The notes under the pieces were generated by a model, which was given only the letters and a program-made list of their open reading frames with translations, was not told the DNA's origin and ran no database searches. Made by a program: the position numbers and the translations under genes. A DNA stretch of 12,500 bases, taken from Monoraphidium neglectum (lineage: Eukaryota > Chlorophyta > Chlorophyceae > Sphaeropleales > Selenastraceae). The DNA lies in contig NW_014012693.1 in assembly GCF_000611645.1 (NCBI RefSeq), positions 1 to 12,500 of the forward strand. Direction: 5' to 3'. Positions 1 to 8,020 of this stretch are shown piece by piece. Numbering within the stretch: position 1 is the first letter of the stretch; every line of letters starts with the position of its first letter.

Positions 1-88
1 ACACACACACGCGCACACACACACACACACACACACATATATACACACACGCACACACACACGCACACACACACACACACACGAACAC
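1..88. repeat. Imperfect CA dinucleotide tract in intron 9
   Basis: The plus strand reads (CA)n with short GCGC, TATATA and ACGC interruptions from the first base to about 88. It lies inside the intron that starts at 164 on the minus strand and it is cut by the window edge. It is probably length-variable between strains. Confidence 0.9.
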
Positions 89-164
89 ACCATCTCTCTT
101 CACGTATACAAACACACGTACATATTCGACTTCAGCGTCCACCTTTTAGCATTGAGCATCTCAC

Positions 165-461
165 CGACTGTGATGGTCGCATGGCGTGACACACTGCCGT
201 TCCTGTGGTCCGTCACTGTGAAGTTGAAGGCGTCGGCGCCGCTGTAACCGAGGGTAGGGGCGTAAGTGAACGACCCGTCCGGCTGGAGGGTGAGGGTGCC
301 GTGTGCGGGGCCGCTGCCCGCCACCACTGAAGCCACCAGGGGCAGGTCGCCGTCGGGGTCGCTGGCCGTGGACAACAGGCCGGCCGAAGCGTCCACGCTC
401 AGGGTGACGCTTTGCTTGGCGGTGAAGGACAAGTCACTTGCGACTGGCGGCAGGTTGACAA
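165..461 (-). CDS. Exon 9: Ig-like domain 7 (last in window)
   Basis: The acceptor is ACCGCAG|TT and the donor GTCG|GTGAGA. The exon is 297 nt, phase 1-1 (residues 1101-1199). It carries VVNLPPVASDLSFTAKQS, DPDGDLPLVASVVAGSG, QPDGSFTYAPTLG and VSRHATITV. A good donor at 164 and the absence of any stop or anchor show that the coding sequence continues to the left of the window. Confidence 0.9.
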
Positions 462-3376
462 CTGCGGTTGTTGTTGCAAGGTGAGCAGAGTTTCCAGGCG
501 GGAAAATGGTTGAAGGCAGGCAGTTTGGTGAATTGAAGTTGATTGCATGAGGCTCCGGGTCTGAGCAGTGAGTGCTGGTGCAAGCAGCCAAATGCCATGC
601 TGTGCTGAAGCTCTGGGGCCACTCAGGCTGACATGGCATGCACGTTCTTCTTCCACCAGCGCGACAGCAATGGTTTTCACGCTGACAAAGTGGCGTGCAG
701 CGTGGGAAGACAGCAATGAGCAAGTACACCTGCTACCAACATGCGCGTGCCCACCCGCAGGCTGCCACACGCTCGCATGCAAGGCCGTTTGACAGAGGGC
801 GGGGCTGCTGGCGAGCCCCGCAAACTTGCAGGTGGCACCTGCCCCCACTCTTTTAGCGTCTACCCAGCTGAGTGTTGAATATGATAAGGCGACTCACCAA
901 CCGTAATGGTCGCCTGGCGTGACACACTGCCGTTCCTGTGGTCTGTCACTGTGAAGTTGAAGGCGTCGGCGCCGCTGTAACCGGGGGTAGGGGCGTACAT
1001 GAACGACCCGTCCGCCTGGAGGTTGAGGGTGCCGTGTGCAGGGCCGCTGCGCGCCACCACTGAAGCCACCAGGGGCAGGTCGCCGTCGGGGTCGCTGGCC
1101 GTGGACAACAGGCCGACCGAAGCGTTCACGCTCAGGGCGACGCTTTGTTTGGCAGTGTACGACAAATCAGTGGCGACAGGGGGCAGGTTGGCAACTGCGG
1201 GTTGTTTTTGTAAGGTGAGCGCAGTTAGCAGGTGGGCAGGTGGCTGAAAGTTAGCACAGTGGTGGGTTGATGTTGATTGTGCAGGGCACTGTAGTTTGAG
1301 CCGTGAGTGCTGGTGCAAGCAGCCCTCTGACGTGCTGTGCTGAAGCTCTGGGGCCACTGAGGCCGACACGGTTGCATGCACCTTCTTCTTCCACCAGCGC
1401 GACAGCAATGGGTTTCCCGCTGACAAAATGGCGTGCGGTGTGGGAAGACAGCAATGAGCAAGTAAGCCTGCTACCAACACGCACGTGCCCACCTGCAGGC
1501 TGCCACACGCCCGCATGCTTGGCTGTTTGACAGTGGGCGGGGCTGCTGGCAAGCCTCCCAAACTGGCAGGTCGGTGGCGCCTGCCCCCACTTTTGCAGCG
1601 TCCACCCAGCTGAGTGGTGATTAGGACCAGGCAACTCACCAATTGTGATGTTCGCCTGGTGTGACACAGTCCCGTTCCTGTGGTCCGTGACTGTGAAGTT
1701 GAAGGCGTCGGCGCCGCTGTAACCGGGGCTGGGTGTGTAAGTGAACGACCCGTCCGGCTGGAGGGTGAGGGTGCCGTGTGCGGGGCCGCTGCCCCCCACC
1801 ACTGAAGCCACCAGGGGCAAGTCGCTGTCGGGGTCGCTGGCCGTTGATAGCACGCCGGCCGAAGCGTTCACGCTCAGGTTGGTGCTTTGCTTGGCGGTGT
1901 ATGACAAATCCGTGGCGACAGGGGGCAGGTTGGCATCTGCGGGATGTTTGAGCAAAGTGAGAAAAGTTGGCCCAAAGAGCGGATAGTATAGGAAATGAAG
2001 GCAGAGTGGTGCATGGAAGTTGATTGTACTAGGCGCTGGGTTTCAGCAGTGAGTGCTGCGCATGGTGACGCACTGAAAAGGTGCGGCCTCTGATGCCGGC
2101 GTTGTATACACATGTAGCTGTCATTGGTGTGACAGCAATGGTTTTCTTGCTGTCAAGGCGGCATGCTTTGTGAGGAGACAGCAAGCAAGGAGCAAGTCGG
2201 CCTGCTGCTAATTGTGCACGTGCCCACCTGCAGGCTCCTGCCTGCAATGGCTTTCGCAAGGCTAATGACAAGCCCAGCTCACTGGCAGGTGGCACCTGCT
2301 GTTCCCTTTCGGGGTGCATTCATACGATTATTGAATAGCATCAGGTGACTCACCGACTGTGATAGTCGCCTGGCGTGACACAGTCCCGTTCCTGTGGTCC
2401 GTCACTGTGAAGTTGAAGGCGTCGGCGCCGCTGTAACCGGGGGTGGGGGCGTACGTGAACGACCCGTCCGGCTGTAGGTTGAGGGTGCCGTGTGCGGGGC
2501 CGCTGCCCGCCACCACTGAAGCCACCAGGGGCAAGTCGCCGTCGGGGTCGCTGGCCGTGGACAGCAGGCCGACCGAAGCGTTCACGCTCAGGCGGACGCT
2601 TTGCTTGGCGGTGTATGACAGATCAGTGGCGACAGGGGGCAGGTTGGCAACTGCGGGCAATTGCGTGATAGCATCACGCAGTGAAAGCGGTTTGTGGGGT
2701 TGTCAAGCCTTAGCAGTTGAGTGAGAAGACAAGTGATTTCATGGGGCTTTGACGCAGCCGAGTCCAAGCCCCCGAGGTGGTTGAGTAGTCCATGTGGTGC
2801 TTGCTGCTCATGCCAGCAGCCACGCAAGGTATGCTTGTCAAAACGATGTCAATATTTGCCAGCACATCCAAATTTGCAAAGGCCGCCTCCGCCATGATCA
2901 CAAAAACCAGCCTTGGTTTGAATTTGAGGCACTGCAGCAGCCTTGAAACAGCGCAGGCCACATACAGTGACAGCCCTACCCTGCATACACCCCATTTCAC
3001 GCCCAGCCCCAAACCTAGCATGCAAAAATTTGCATGGGCTCACCAACATTGATGTTTGCCTGGCGCGTCACGGTACCATTTCTTGTGTCTACGACTGTAA
3101 ACTTGAACACATCTGGGCCGCTGTACCCAGGGGTTGGGCTGTACGTAAAGGACCCGTTTGCTGAGAGGGTGAGCGCGCCGTGTGTTGGGCTTCCACCAGG
3201 CGCAAGCAGAGCGCTCAAGGGCACGTCCCCATCTGGGTCGCTGGCTGTGGACAAAACGCCTGCTGCGGAATCTACAACCAAGGCCGTGCTCTCCTTGCCG
3301 GTGTAGTTCAGGTTAGTGGCAATAGGAGGCTGGTTAGAAACTGCAGGGGCGTTTGGGGGGAGCATATTTTGGTGGC

Positions 3377-3427
<51 letters not shown>

Positions 3428-6366
3428 ACGCGCGCGCACAGCAAGACACCTTGAGGCAGCCTTTGTGACTTGCAATTCGTGAAGAATTGTATGCACACGC
3501 AAGCAGCATTATTGCCTGACAGCAGGGCTTCTGGCAAGCAAGGCGTCCACATTGCTACTGCCGCTTTGCCTACAATAATCATGGACCATCGTGGTGAACA
3601 GCAGCTGCCAGAGGAGCCACGTTTGGAAGCCAACGGCATCCCACAAAGTTGGCACATCTGCGGTGACGCGCAGCAAGCAAACCCTGCAGCTCACCAACAG
3701 TGATTGTTCCTTGTGCCGTCGAGGTTGCACCAGCGCCGTCCATCACTTGGAAGCTGAAGCTGTCGGACCCGCTGAATCCGTGGTTGGGCGTGTACCTGAA
3801 GGAACCGTCGGCCTGCGGGACGAGGGCCCCATTGGCTGGTGGGATTACGGCGGCCACTGAAAGCCTGTCGCCAGGGTCCGGGTCAGAGGAGCTTGCCAGC
3901 AGGCCCGGCGCGGGTTGATTCAGCGTGAAGTCCTGTTTCACGCTGTAGGCCACATTCCCGGCAACCGGCGCATGGTTGACGCGGACTGCGGGTGGCGCAA
4001 ACGGGAGGGGTAAGCAGCAACAGATGTCAACAGCAAGGATGGCGATTTTCATTTTGACAACTGGCCAGAGAGCAACGATTGGCCAAAGAGGGGGAATCGC
4101 AGGGTGAGAGCGGCGACTGCGCTGTCGACCGGTTTGAAACAGGTAGGCTGCCCCCCGCCAGGTCTGAACACGGCATGCATACTGGTGCTGAATTTGTTGC
4201 AAGCAGCACATGATGCATGCAGAGCACCAACGTAGAAGGCGCTTACCCAGGGTGATGATGAATTGATGCACTGCGCTCAGACGGGGTCCTTCAGACGCTC
4301 GAAAAGCGATTGTATCTGGGCCAACATAGTTCACACTTGGAGTGTACTGGAAGGAGCCATCACTCGACAAAGTCAGAAAGCCGTTCGTGGGGCCTGAAAC
4401 AAGGACAGCCCTGATCGGCGCGTCCCCGTCCGGATCATACGCGCCGGCCAGAACCCCCGGCGCCTGGGCGGTGACGACAGTGCCCTGGTTGACGGTCAAG
4501 GCCCCGTCGACGGCAACGGGCGCCTGATTTTCTGCGGCGCCGATGTCTGCGGCCGCGCCCACCACGCGGGCCAGCCCTCGGACATCTGCTGTGTCGCCGT
4601 TTGGGTTGGCGCCCGCGTCGATCACGGGGCTGGAGGGGAAAGGGATCCAGAATGTTGAGACCGGATGCAAGAGCGGGTTGGCATCCATATTGCCGAAGAC
4701 GCCGACGACGCCAGCAGCTTGGGCGCCAGACCAGTCGTTGTTGTAGAATGGCATGGCGGCGTTTGCAAGGGAGAAGGAGGGCGTGTAGTAGACCGGGTAT
4801 GCGTTGAACCCGTCGCGCCACAGGATGCAGCTGATGATGCTTGCGTTGGCGGGCGGGCCCTGCAGCAGCTGCAGGTACAGACCGGACCCCTCGCCAGGGT
4901 TTGGGTTGCCGGACAGCTCATTGTTGTAAAAGGTGGTAGAGTGGATCTGGATGGTCGCGTAGGGCGGCGTAGGCAGGGAGTTCCCGGATGCAATGTAGGC
5001 TCCGCCGCCCCGAGCCGCGGCGCTCGAAACCAGAGCGTTGCCTACAAAGCTGCTTTCGTAGATCAATACCGCTTCGCTGGTACTGCTGGAATAGTGGAGG
5101 CCGCCGCCTGTGAAGGTGGCTTGGTTGCCTATAAACACAACGCGCCTGACCACGACTGTTGGACCGTTGATCACATGCATGCCGCCACCGGCAGTCTGGG
5201 CGATATTAGCAGAGAATTGGCAGTCGGTTAGGGCGACCGCGGCGCCCGTCCCAGTCGCATACAGCCCGCCGCCGTTGGTGCCAACGTTGCTAAGGAAAGT
5301 GCAGCGTGTGCACGTGAAGGGTGTGTCCTGGACGAAGATAGCGCCGTTGGAAGCCTCGCAGCTGATGACGCGCAGGTCCTGAGTCATGGAGGGGGCATAT
5401 ACATAATCACATTCGGTGAATCCAAGGTGGGTGTCCCTGCGTTGCCACCTCTGGGAGGCAGGAAACGAGCTGCTCCCCTACCTGCCCGCACGCACGCACG
5501 CGCGCATACGCACGTGCACGTGCACCCACAGCCACATGTACGAACGCGCGTGTACATGTCACGCGCCACCAGCTCCGAGTGCGCAGCCGGCTCCGAGTGA
5601 GTCGCCGCCTGCACTTCCGCCTTCTGTCCAGATCTCACAACACACACGCAATTCCGCACATGCACAGGCAAACGCGCACGCACCGTGGCCACCACCCCAG
5701 TAGGGCGCAGTGGGTAGGCCGCCGAAATCGAGGGGTCAGCACGTATTGCAGCACCGTTTGCAGCCGGGCCGGGAGGGTTGCCTGTGATGAACGTGCGGAA
5801 GCCAGTCATTCTCACGCGAGTCAGCGTGAGCTTGGAGCGGTCGCCCGCGACGATCAGGGCGCTCTTGGTGACGAGGGCCTGGCCGAGGCTCCCCTGAGAG
5901 CTGAACTCGCAGTCTGTGAATCTGAGCTCCCCGTCATACACGGCAAACGTCATCTCTGCAAATTGGAAGTTGATGAATTCCACCACGACGTTGGGGTTGG
6001 TTGCGGAGGTGGCGGTCTTGCTGCCGAGCGCCGTCTCTGGGTTGCCGCCGGCGACCAGTGGCTGCACAATAAGGACAGGCGAGCCCGCGACAGCGGGCGC
6101 TTGGACAGTCAGGGAGGCGTTTCCGACCAGCGCAGGCAGCACAAGGGATCCAGAGGCCGTGAGGTCGATGGTCGAGCCGGCGAGGCTTGAAGAGAACGTG
6201 ATGATTGTGGTGGCGGCCGGCTGCACCGTTGACAGTGCGTCCCGCAGGCTGCCGGGGCCAGTGTCTGTCGTTGCAGAGACATGCAATGACACATGAGGTG
6301 GCGTGTGAAGGCACGCTAATCGTGTGAATTACAATCACATCCACAATGTGATTGCAATGTGATGGC

Positions 6367-6417
<51 letters not shown>

Positions 6418-6783
6418 GCACGCTCGCACGCATGCGCATGCACGTAAACTTGTAAGACTAACACCCCACAGACACCAGATGAAAACAGTCGTTTCTTTCC
6501 CCCACCCGCCAGCACTTCTTTCAAAGTGAAGGGCCTACATGACACAGCGCCGCCCGCGGGTTTGTGAACCTGTATGTGCTTGCGCCGCGCACCCAACCCC
6601 TCCTGCTGCCCCCCCCCGCCTCCGCACATCAATTCACAAGTAAAGCAGGCCCATCCAGCCATGCGTGGCCGCACCTTGGTCGTTTGTCACCACCAACGAG
6701 ACAGGGGCCGCTCCCGTGCTCGAGACCATCGCCGCTAGCACCAGCAGCAGCACCGCCAGACTTGCATGCTGATGCATCTGCAT
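165..6783 (-). CDS. Secreted beta-helix protein with tandem bacterial-type Ig/cadherin-like domains (nine exons, C-terminus outside window)
   Basis: I joined nine exons: 6783-6675, 6264-5684, 5378-4247, 3985-3695, 3340-3044, 2650-2354, 1936-1640, 1194-898 and 461-165. They give one open frame of 1199 codons with no stop. Residues 1-25 form a signal peptide. Residues from about 30 to 475 resemble a right-handed parallel beta-helix: TGPGSLRDAL near the start, then GGGLYATG, GGGMHV, GGGLHYSS and GGGAYIASG rungs at about 265, 293, 320 and 353. Residues 478-513 carry SPVIDAGAN...DVRG...DIGAAE, the pattern of bacterial 'choice-of-anchor Q' proteins. From 514 follow seven Ig-like domains of the Big_9/cadherin-like type, with NxPPVA, DPDGD, GSFTYxP and G.D.F.F motifs. 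By family knowledge such proteins are extracellular adhesins or wall-associated proteins, and DPDGD suggests calcium binding. No catalytic site is visible, so a polysaccharide-binding or lyase role is only possible. The gene has no terminal exon here. The fold assignment is confident; the function is unknown. Confidence 0.85.
462..897 (-). repeat. Intron 8, homologous to introns 6 and 7
   Basis: This is a 436-bp phase 1 intron. It carries the shared blocks listed for the array, including a TGCCACACGCTCGCATGC stretch at 764-781 matched in intron 7 at 1501-1518 with one change. Open minus-strand frames here are relics of duplicated intron sequence. They do not align to any family and are interrupted differently in each copy. 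Confidence 0.8.
898..1194 (-). CDS. Exon 8: Ig-like domain 6
   Basis: The acceptor is CCCGCAG|TT and the donor GTTG|GTGAGT. The exon is 297 nt, phase 1-1 (residues 1002-1100). It carries VANLPPVATDLSYTAKQS, DPDGDLPLVASVVARSG, QADGSFMYAPTPG and NGSVSRQATITV. By eye it matches exon 9 at roughly nine bases in ten. Confidence 0.92.
1195..1639 (-). repeat. Intron 7, homologous to introns 6 and 8
   Basis: This is a 445-bp phase 1 intron with the same block order as intron 8. The section just inside the donor (about 1530-1610 versus 795-860) is similar by eye, with small indels. This shows that introns diverged more than exons after duplication. Confidence 0.8.
1640..1936 (-). CDS. Exon 7: Ig-like domain 5
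   Basis: The acceptor is CCCGCAG|AT and the donor ATTG|GTGAGT. The exon is 297 nt, phase 1-1 (residues 903-1001). It begins DANLPPVATDLSYTAKQS. The calcium-type motif reads DPDSD here instead of DPDGD, and the end reads VSHQANITI. It is otherwise nearly the same as exons 6, 8 and 9. Confidence 0.92.
1937..2353 (-). repeat. Intron 6, more diverged copy of the array intron
   Basis: This is a 417-bp phase 1 intron. It retains only patches of the shared intron, mainly 2131-2141, 2219-2236 and the CACTGGCAGGTGGCACCTGC stretch at about 2280-2299. It is the oldest looking of the three homologous introns. Confidence 0.7.
2354..2650 (-). CDS. Exon 6: Ig-like domain 4 (first of the near-identical set)
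   Basis: The acceptor is CCCGCAG|TT and the donor GTCG|GTGAGT. The exon is 297 nt, phase 1-1 (residues 804-902). It encodes VANLPPVATDLSYTAKQS, LSTASDPDGDLPLVASVV, QPDGSFTYAPTPGYSGAD and RNGTVSRQATITV. Differences from exons 7-9 are scattered single substitutions. Confidence 0.92.
2651..3043 (-). other. Intron 5
   Basis: This is a 393-bp phase 1 intron between Ig-like exons 5 and 6. I see no clear match to introns 6-8, so it marks the edge of the recently duplicated block. A minus-strand open frame crosses much of it, but using it would lose the matched donor and acceptor. Confidence 0.7.
3044..3340 (-). CDS. Exon 5: Ig-like domain 3
   Basis: The acceptor is CCTGCAG|TT and the donor GTTG|GTGAGC. 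The exon is 297 nt, phase 1-1 (residues 705-803). It encodes VSNQPPIATNLNYTGKES, TASDPDGDVPL, NGSFTYSPTPGYSGPD and VTRQANINV. In sequence it is intermediate between the diverged domains of exons 3-4 and the near-identical set in exons 6-9. Confidence 0.9.
3378..3426. repeat. GT dinucleotide microsatellite in intron 4
   Basis: A pure (GT)n tract of 49 bp is followed by an alternating CACGCGCGCGCAC stretch. On the transcribed (minus) strand it is CA-rich and ends about 38 bp before the acceptor of exon 5, so length changes could affect the splice-site region. Confidence 0.95.
3695..3985 (-). CDS. Exon 4: Ig-like domain 2
   Basis: The acceptor is CCCGCAG|TC and the donor GTTG|GTGAGC. The 291-nt exon is phase 1-1 and encodes exactly one domain (residues 608-704). 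Visible motifs are VNHAPVAGNVAYSVKQD, SSSDPDPGDRLS, PQADGSFRYTPNHGFSG and the closing GTITV. It is two codons shorter than the other Ig-only exons. Its calcium-type motif is altered to DPDPGD. Confidence 0.88.
4247..5378 (-). CDS. Exon 3: POMP-type beta-helix rungs, choice-of-anchor-Q-like segment and first Ig-like domain
   Basis: The acceptor is GACTCAG|GAC and the donor CTGG|GTAAGC, phase 1. At 1132 nt this is the largest exon. Residues 231-475 repeat a pattern of a CxF or SxF strand, then SxN, then GGG, as in CTRCTFLSNVGTNGGGLY. That is the chlamydial polymorphic membrane protein type rung. Residues 478-513 contain SPVIDAGANPNGD and DIGAAE. Residues 514-607 are the first Ig-like domain (NQAPVAVDG ... 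DPDGDAP ... GSFQYTP). It is the most diverged of the visible array apart from the one in exon 4. Its fusion to the helix within one exon suggests it is the founder copy. Confidence 0.88.
5485..5560. repeat. Alternating purine-pyrimidine tract with inverted repeat in intron 2
   Basis: The stretch is a run of CGCACG, CGCGCATACGCACGTGCACGTGCA type alternation. It contains perfect 8-bp inverted arms ACATGTAC (5534-5541) and GTACATGT (5552-5559) around a 10-bp GC-alternating loop. Such a sequence can form Z-DNA or a cruciform. No function is evident. Confidence 0.7.
5684..6264 (-). CDS. Exon 2: N-terminal beta-helix segment
   Basis: The acceptor is GACAG|AC and the donor is CCACG|GTGCGT, phase 0. 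The exon encodes residues 37-230, beginning TGPGSLRDALSTVQ. It continues with alternating hydrophobic stretches such as TIITFSSSLAGSTIDL and ELRFTDCEFSSQG, the short beta-strand rhythm of a parallel helix. An upstream GT at ATAC|GTGCTG was considered for the donor, but it is out of phase with the exon 3 acceptor. The chosen site keeps the frame. Confidence 0.8.
6368..6413. repeat. CA dinucleotide microsatellite in intron 1
   Basis: A pure (CA)n tract of about 46 bp is followed by CGCACGCACGCTCGCACG and the palindrome GCATGCGCATGC (6430-6441). It lies within the 410-bp intron 1 (6265-6674). Confidence 0.95.
6675..6783 (-). CDS. Exon 1: start codon and signal peptide
   Basis: The proposed ATG at 6783 begins MQMHQHASLAVLLLVLAAMV, a short polar N-region followed by a hydrophobic core. 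Cleavage is likely near STGA/AP, about residue 25. The in-frame ATG at 6777 is nearly equivalent. An in-frame ATG at 6912 would put 43 polar residues before the hydrophobic core, which spoils a signal peptide, so I did not use it. The exon ends in VVTNDQ with donor CAAG|GTGCGG, phase 1. Joining to exon 2 gives VTNDQDTGPGSLRDAL, a typical start of bacterial-type beta-helix repeats, which strongly supports this junction. Confidence 0.7.
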
Positions 6784-7959
6784 AGCGGCCCGGCCGCCCT
6801 GGTTGCGAGGCGCGCCTGCAAGCGACGCGCCTTGCTCTGCATGCGCATGCACCTGCTTGGGCATGTGCCTGGCTTCGCGCAGAGTTTGATAATGCCTGCG
6901 CATGGCATACATTCATGTGATGGTGCGGCCGAGCAGTCTGCTGCTGACAAGGTGGTCCAAAGGAGAATTCTCGTTGTCAGGAGCAGGCTGCTCAAACAGC
7001 TGGCACGTGGTAAAGATATTGCAGGTTAGGTGACAGATTCTACAGGCGGGCTGCCTGGAGACGTCGAGGCCTAGGTGGCGTGGCCACGTTGCCCGGTCCG
7101 GTCCCCTCTCTCACCGGGTGACCCTGCCCGTGAGTGTTCGACCTCTCTTCTGGCACCTTGTAAATACCTCGCGACCACTCGGTGTCCGTTCGCCTGGGGC
7201 CCGGCCACCTGGCCCAGCTCGAGCTGCGGGAAGCAGCCCGCTGTGAGCTTGTATGTTGGGTACGCGGGAGTTGCAAGTTGACATAAGACGGATATTATCT
7301 ACACGCTGCTGGCTTGGAAACGGCGAGTGCGGCGCTGTTGGTGTGAGTTTGCAGGCGCAGCAGGGTAAAGTGCATTGCCGGGTGACACCCCTCTTTTGGC
7401 TCCGATTATATCAAACTGGCCCGCAGTCTGGCCACTAACTTGCACTGGCATCACCAGGGCTTGCGTAACACTGTCACTGTCATGCTAGGTGTGCCAGCAG
7501 GGCGCCTGTTTCTGCACGCCATGCTCACGATTTCTCGCCCAGCCACTGCGCACGGTGTAAATCAGTCAACCCGCCACGGGTCTGCAATCCTCCTGCCATC
7601 ACACGTATAGGCTGTATCCATTTCACTCACGATCGCTAAGCCACACCAATTCCGGTGGCTACGAGTTTCACAGCCAAAACCTGACGGAATGCGGCGGCAA
7701 ACGCTGGGAGCTCACACACACTGCTAGACCGCGCCAGCCTCGACACCTGTTGTTTGGCGCAAACCTGGCATCACCAGTTGATCCATCAAGAGCGGCATAA
7801 GCCCTGGAAACGTACCAGTCACGAGCCAAAAAAAATCCTAGCCGCCAGCAATCCCGCACACTGGCCAGCAGAGCGCATGTAGGGCAGTGCGAGTTTGGGC
7901 ACTTTGGGCAGCCAAAGTGCCACATGCGGACGATGCATGCGGCCCAGCCGCTGATAGGT

Positions 7960-8020
7960 GCGGTTGCCGCATATTCATACGATTAAAACGTTTTTATTGT
8001 ATGAAATCTGCGGCAACTGC
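7960..8020. mobile_element. 61-bp near-palindromic element with terminal inverted repeats (possible tiny MITE or hairpin locus)
   Basis: The left end is GCGGTTGCCGCA (7960-7971). The right end is TGCGGCAACTGC (8009-8020), whose complement matches the left at 11 of 12 bases. The arms continue inward with TTCATAC (7974-7980) against GTATGAA (7999-8005). They close on the perfect palindrome AAAACGTTTT (7985-7994), which has the same centre. AGGT occurs immediately outside both ends (7956-7959 and 8021-8024), as a target-site duplication would. The core is AT-rich in a GC-rich background. It carries no coding capacity. It could equally be a transcribed hairpin in the transporter 3' UTR. Confidence 0.5.

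Larger units (their letters stand above)
165..2650 (-). repeat. Tandem genomic array of four exon-intron units of about 0.73 kb
   Basis: Exon acceptors recur at 2650, 1936, 1194 and 461, giving periods of 714, 742 and 733 bp. Each unit holds a 297-nt Ig-like exon and an intron of 417-445 bp. The introns share recognisable blocks. One, CGTGCCCACCTGCAGGCT, lies at 2219-2236 and 1484-1501, with one change at 746-763. GACAGCAATG lies at 2131, 1401 and 663. A block ending GGCACCTGC or GGCGCCTGC follows in each. Exon 5 and earlier introns do not show these blocks by eye. The array therefore arose by segmental duplication of exon plus intron. Confidence 0.9.

Noticed and set aside
399..848. Minus-strand open frames within introns 6-8 that look alike between copies
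   Set aside because: They are alike because the introns are duplicated DNA. The frames end in different places, contain no recognisable domain, and lie between perfect splice sites.
2710..3021. Minus-strand open frame across intron 5, suggesting an extra exon
   Set aside because: It resembles no family I know, and using it would break the clean phase 1 join between two Ig-like exons that have strong GT-AG sites.
3378..3426. Repeats considered as a CRISPR array, telomere or centromere
   Set aside because: They are simple dinucleotide microsatellites without spacers or telomere-type units, and the genome is eukaryotic.
6675..6912. Upstream in-frame start at 6912 giving a 43-residue longer N-terminus
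   Set aside because: The extension is polar and basic and would bury the signal peptide. The ATG at 6783 gives a normal secretory signal.
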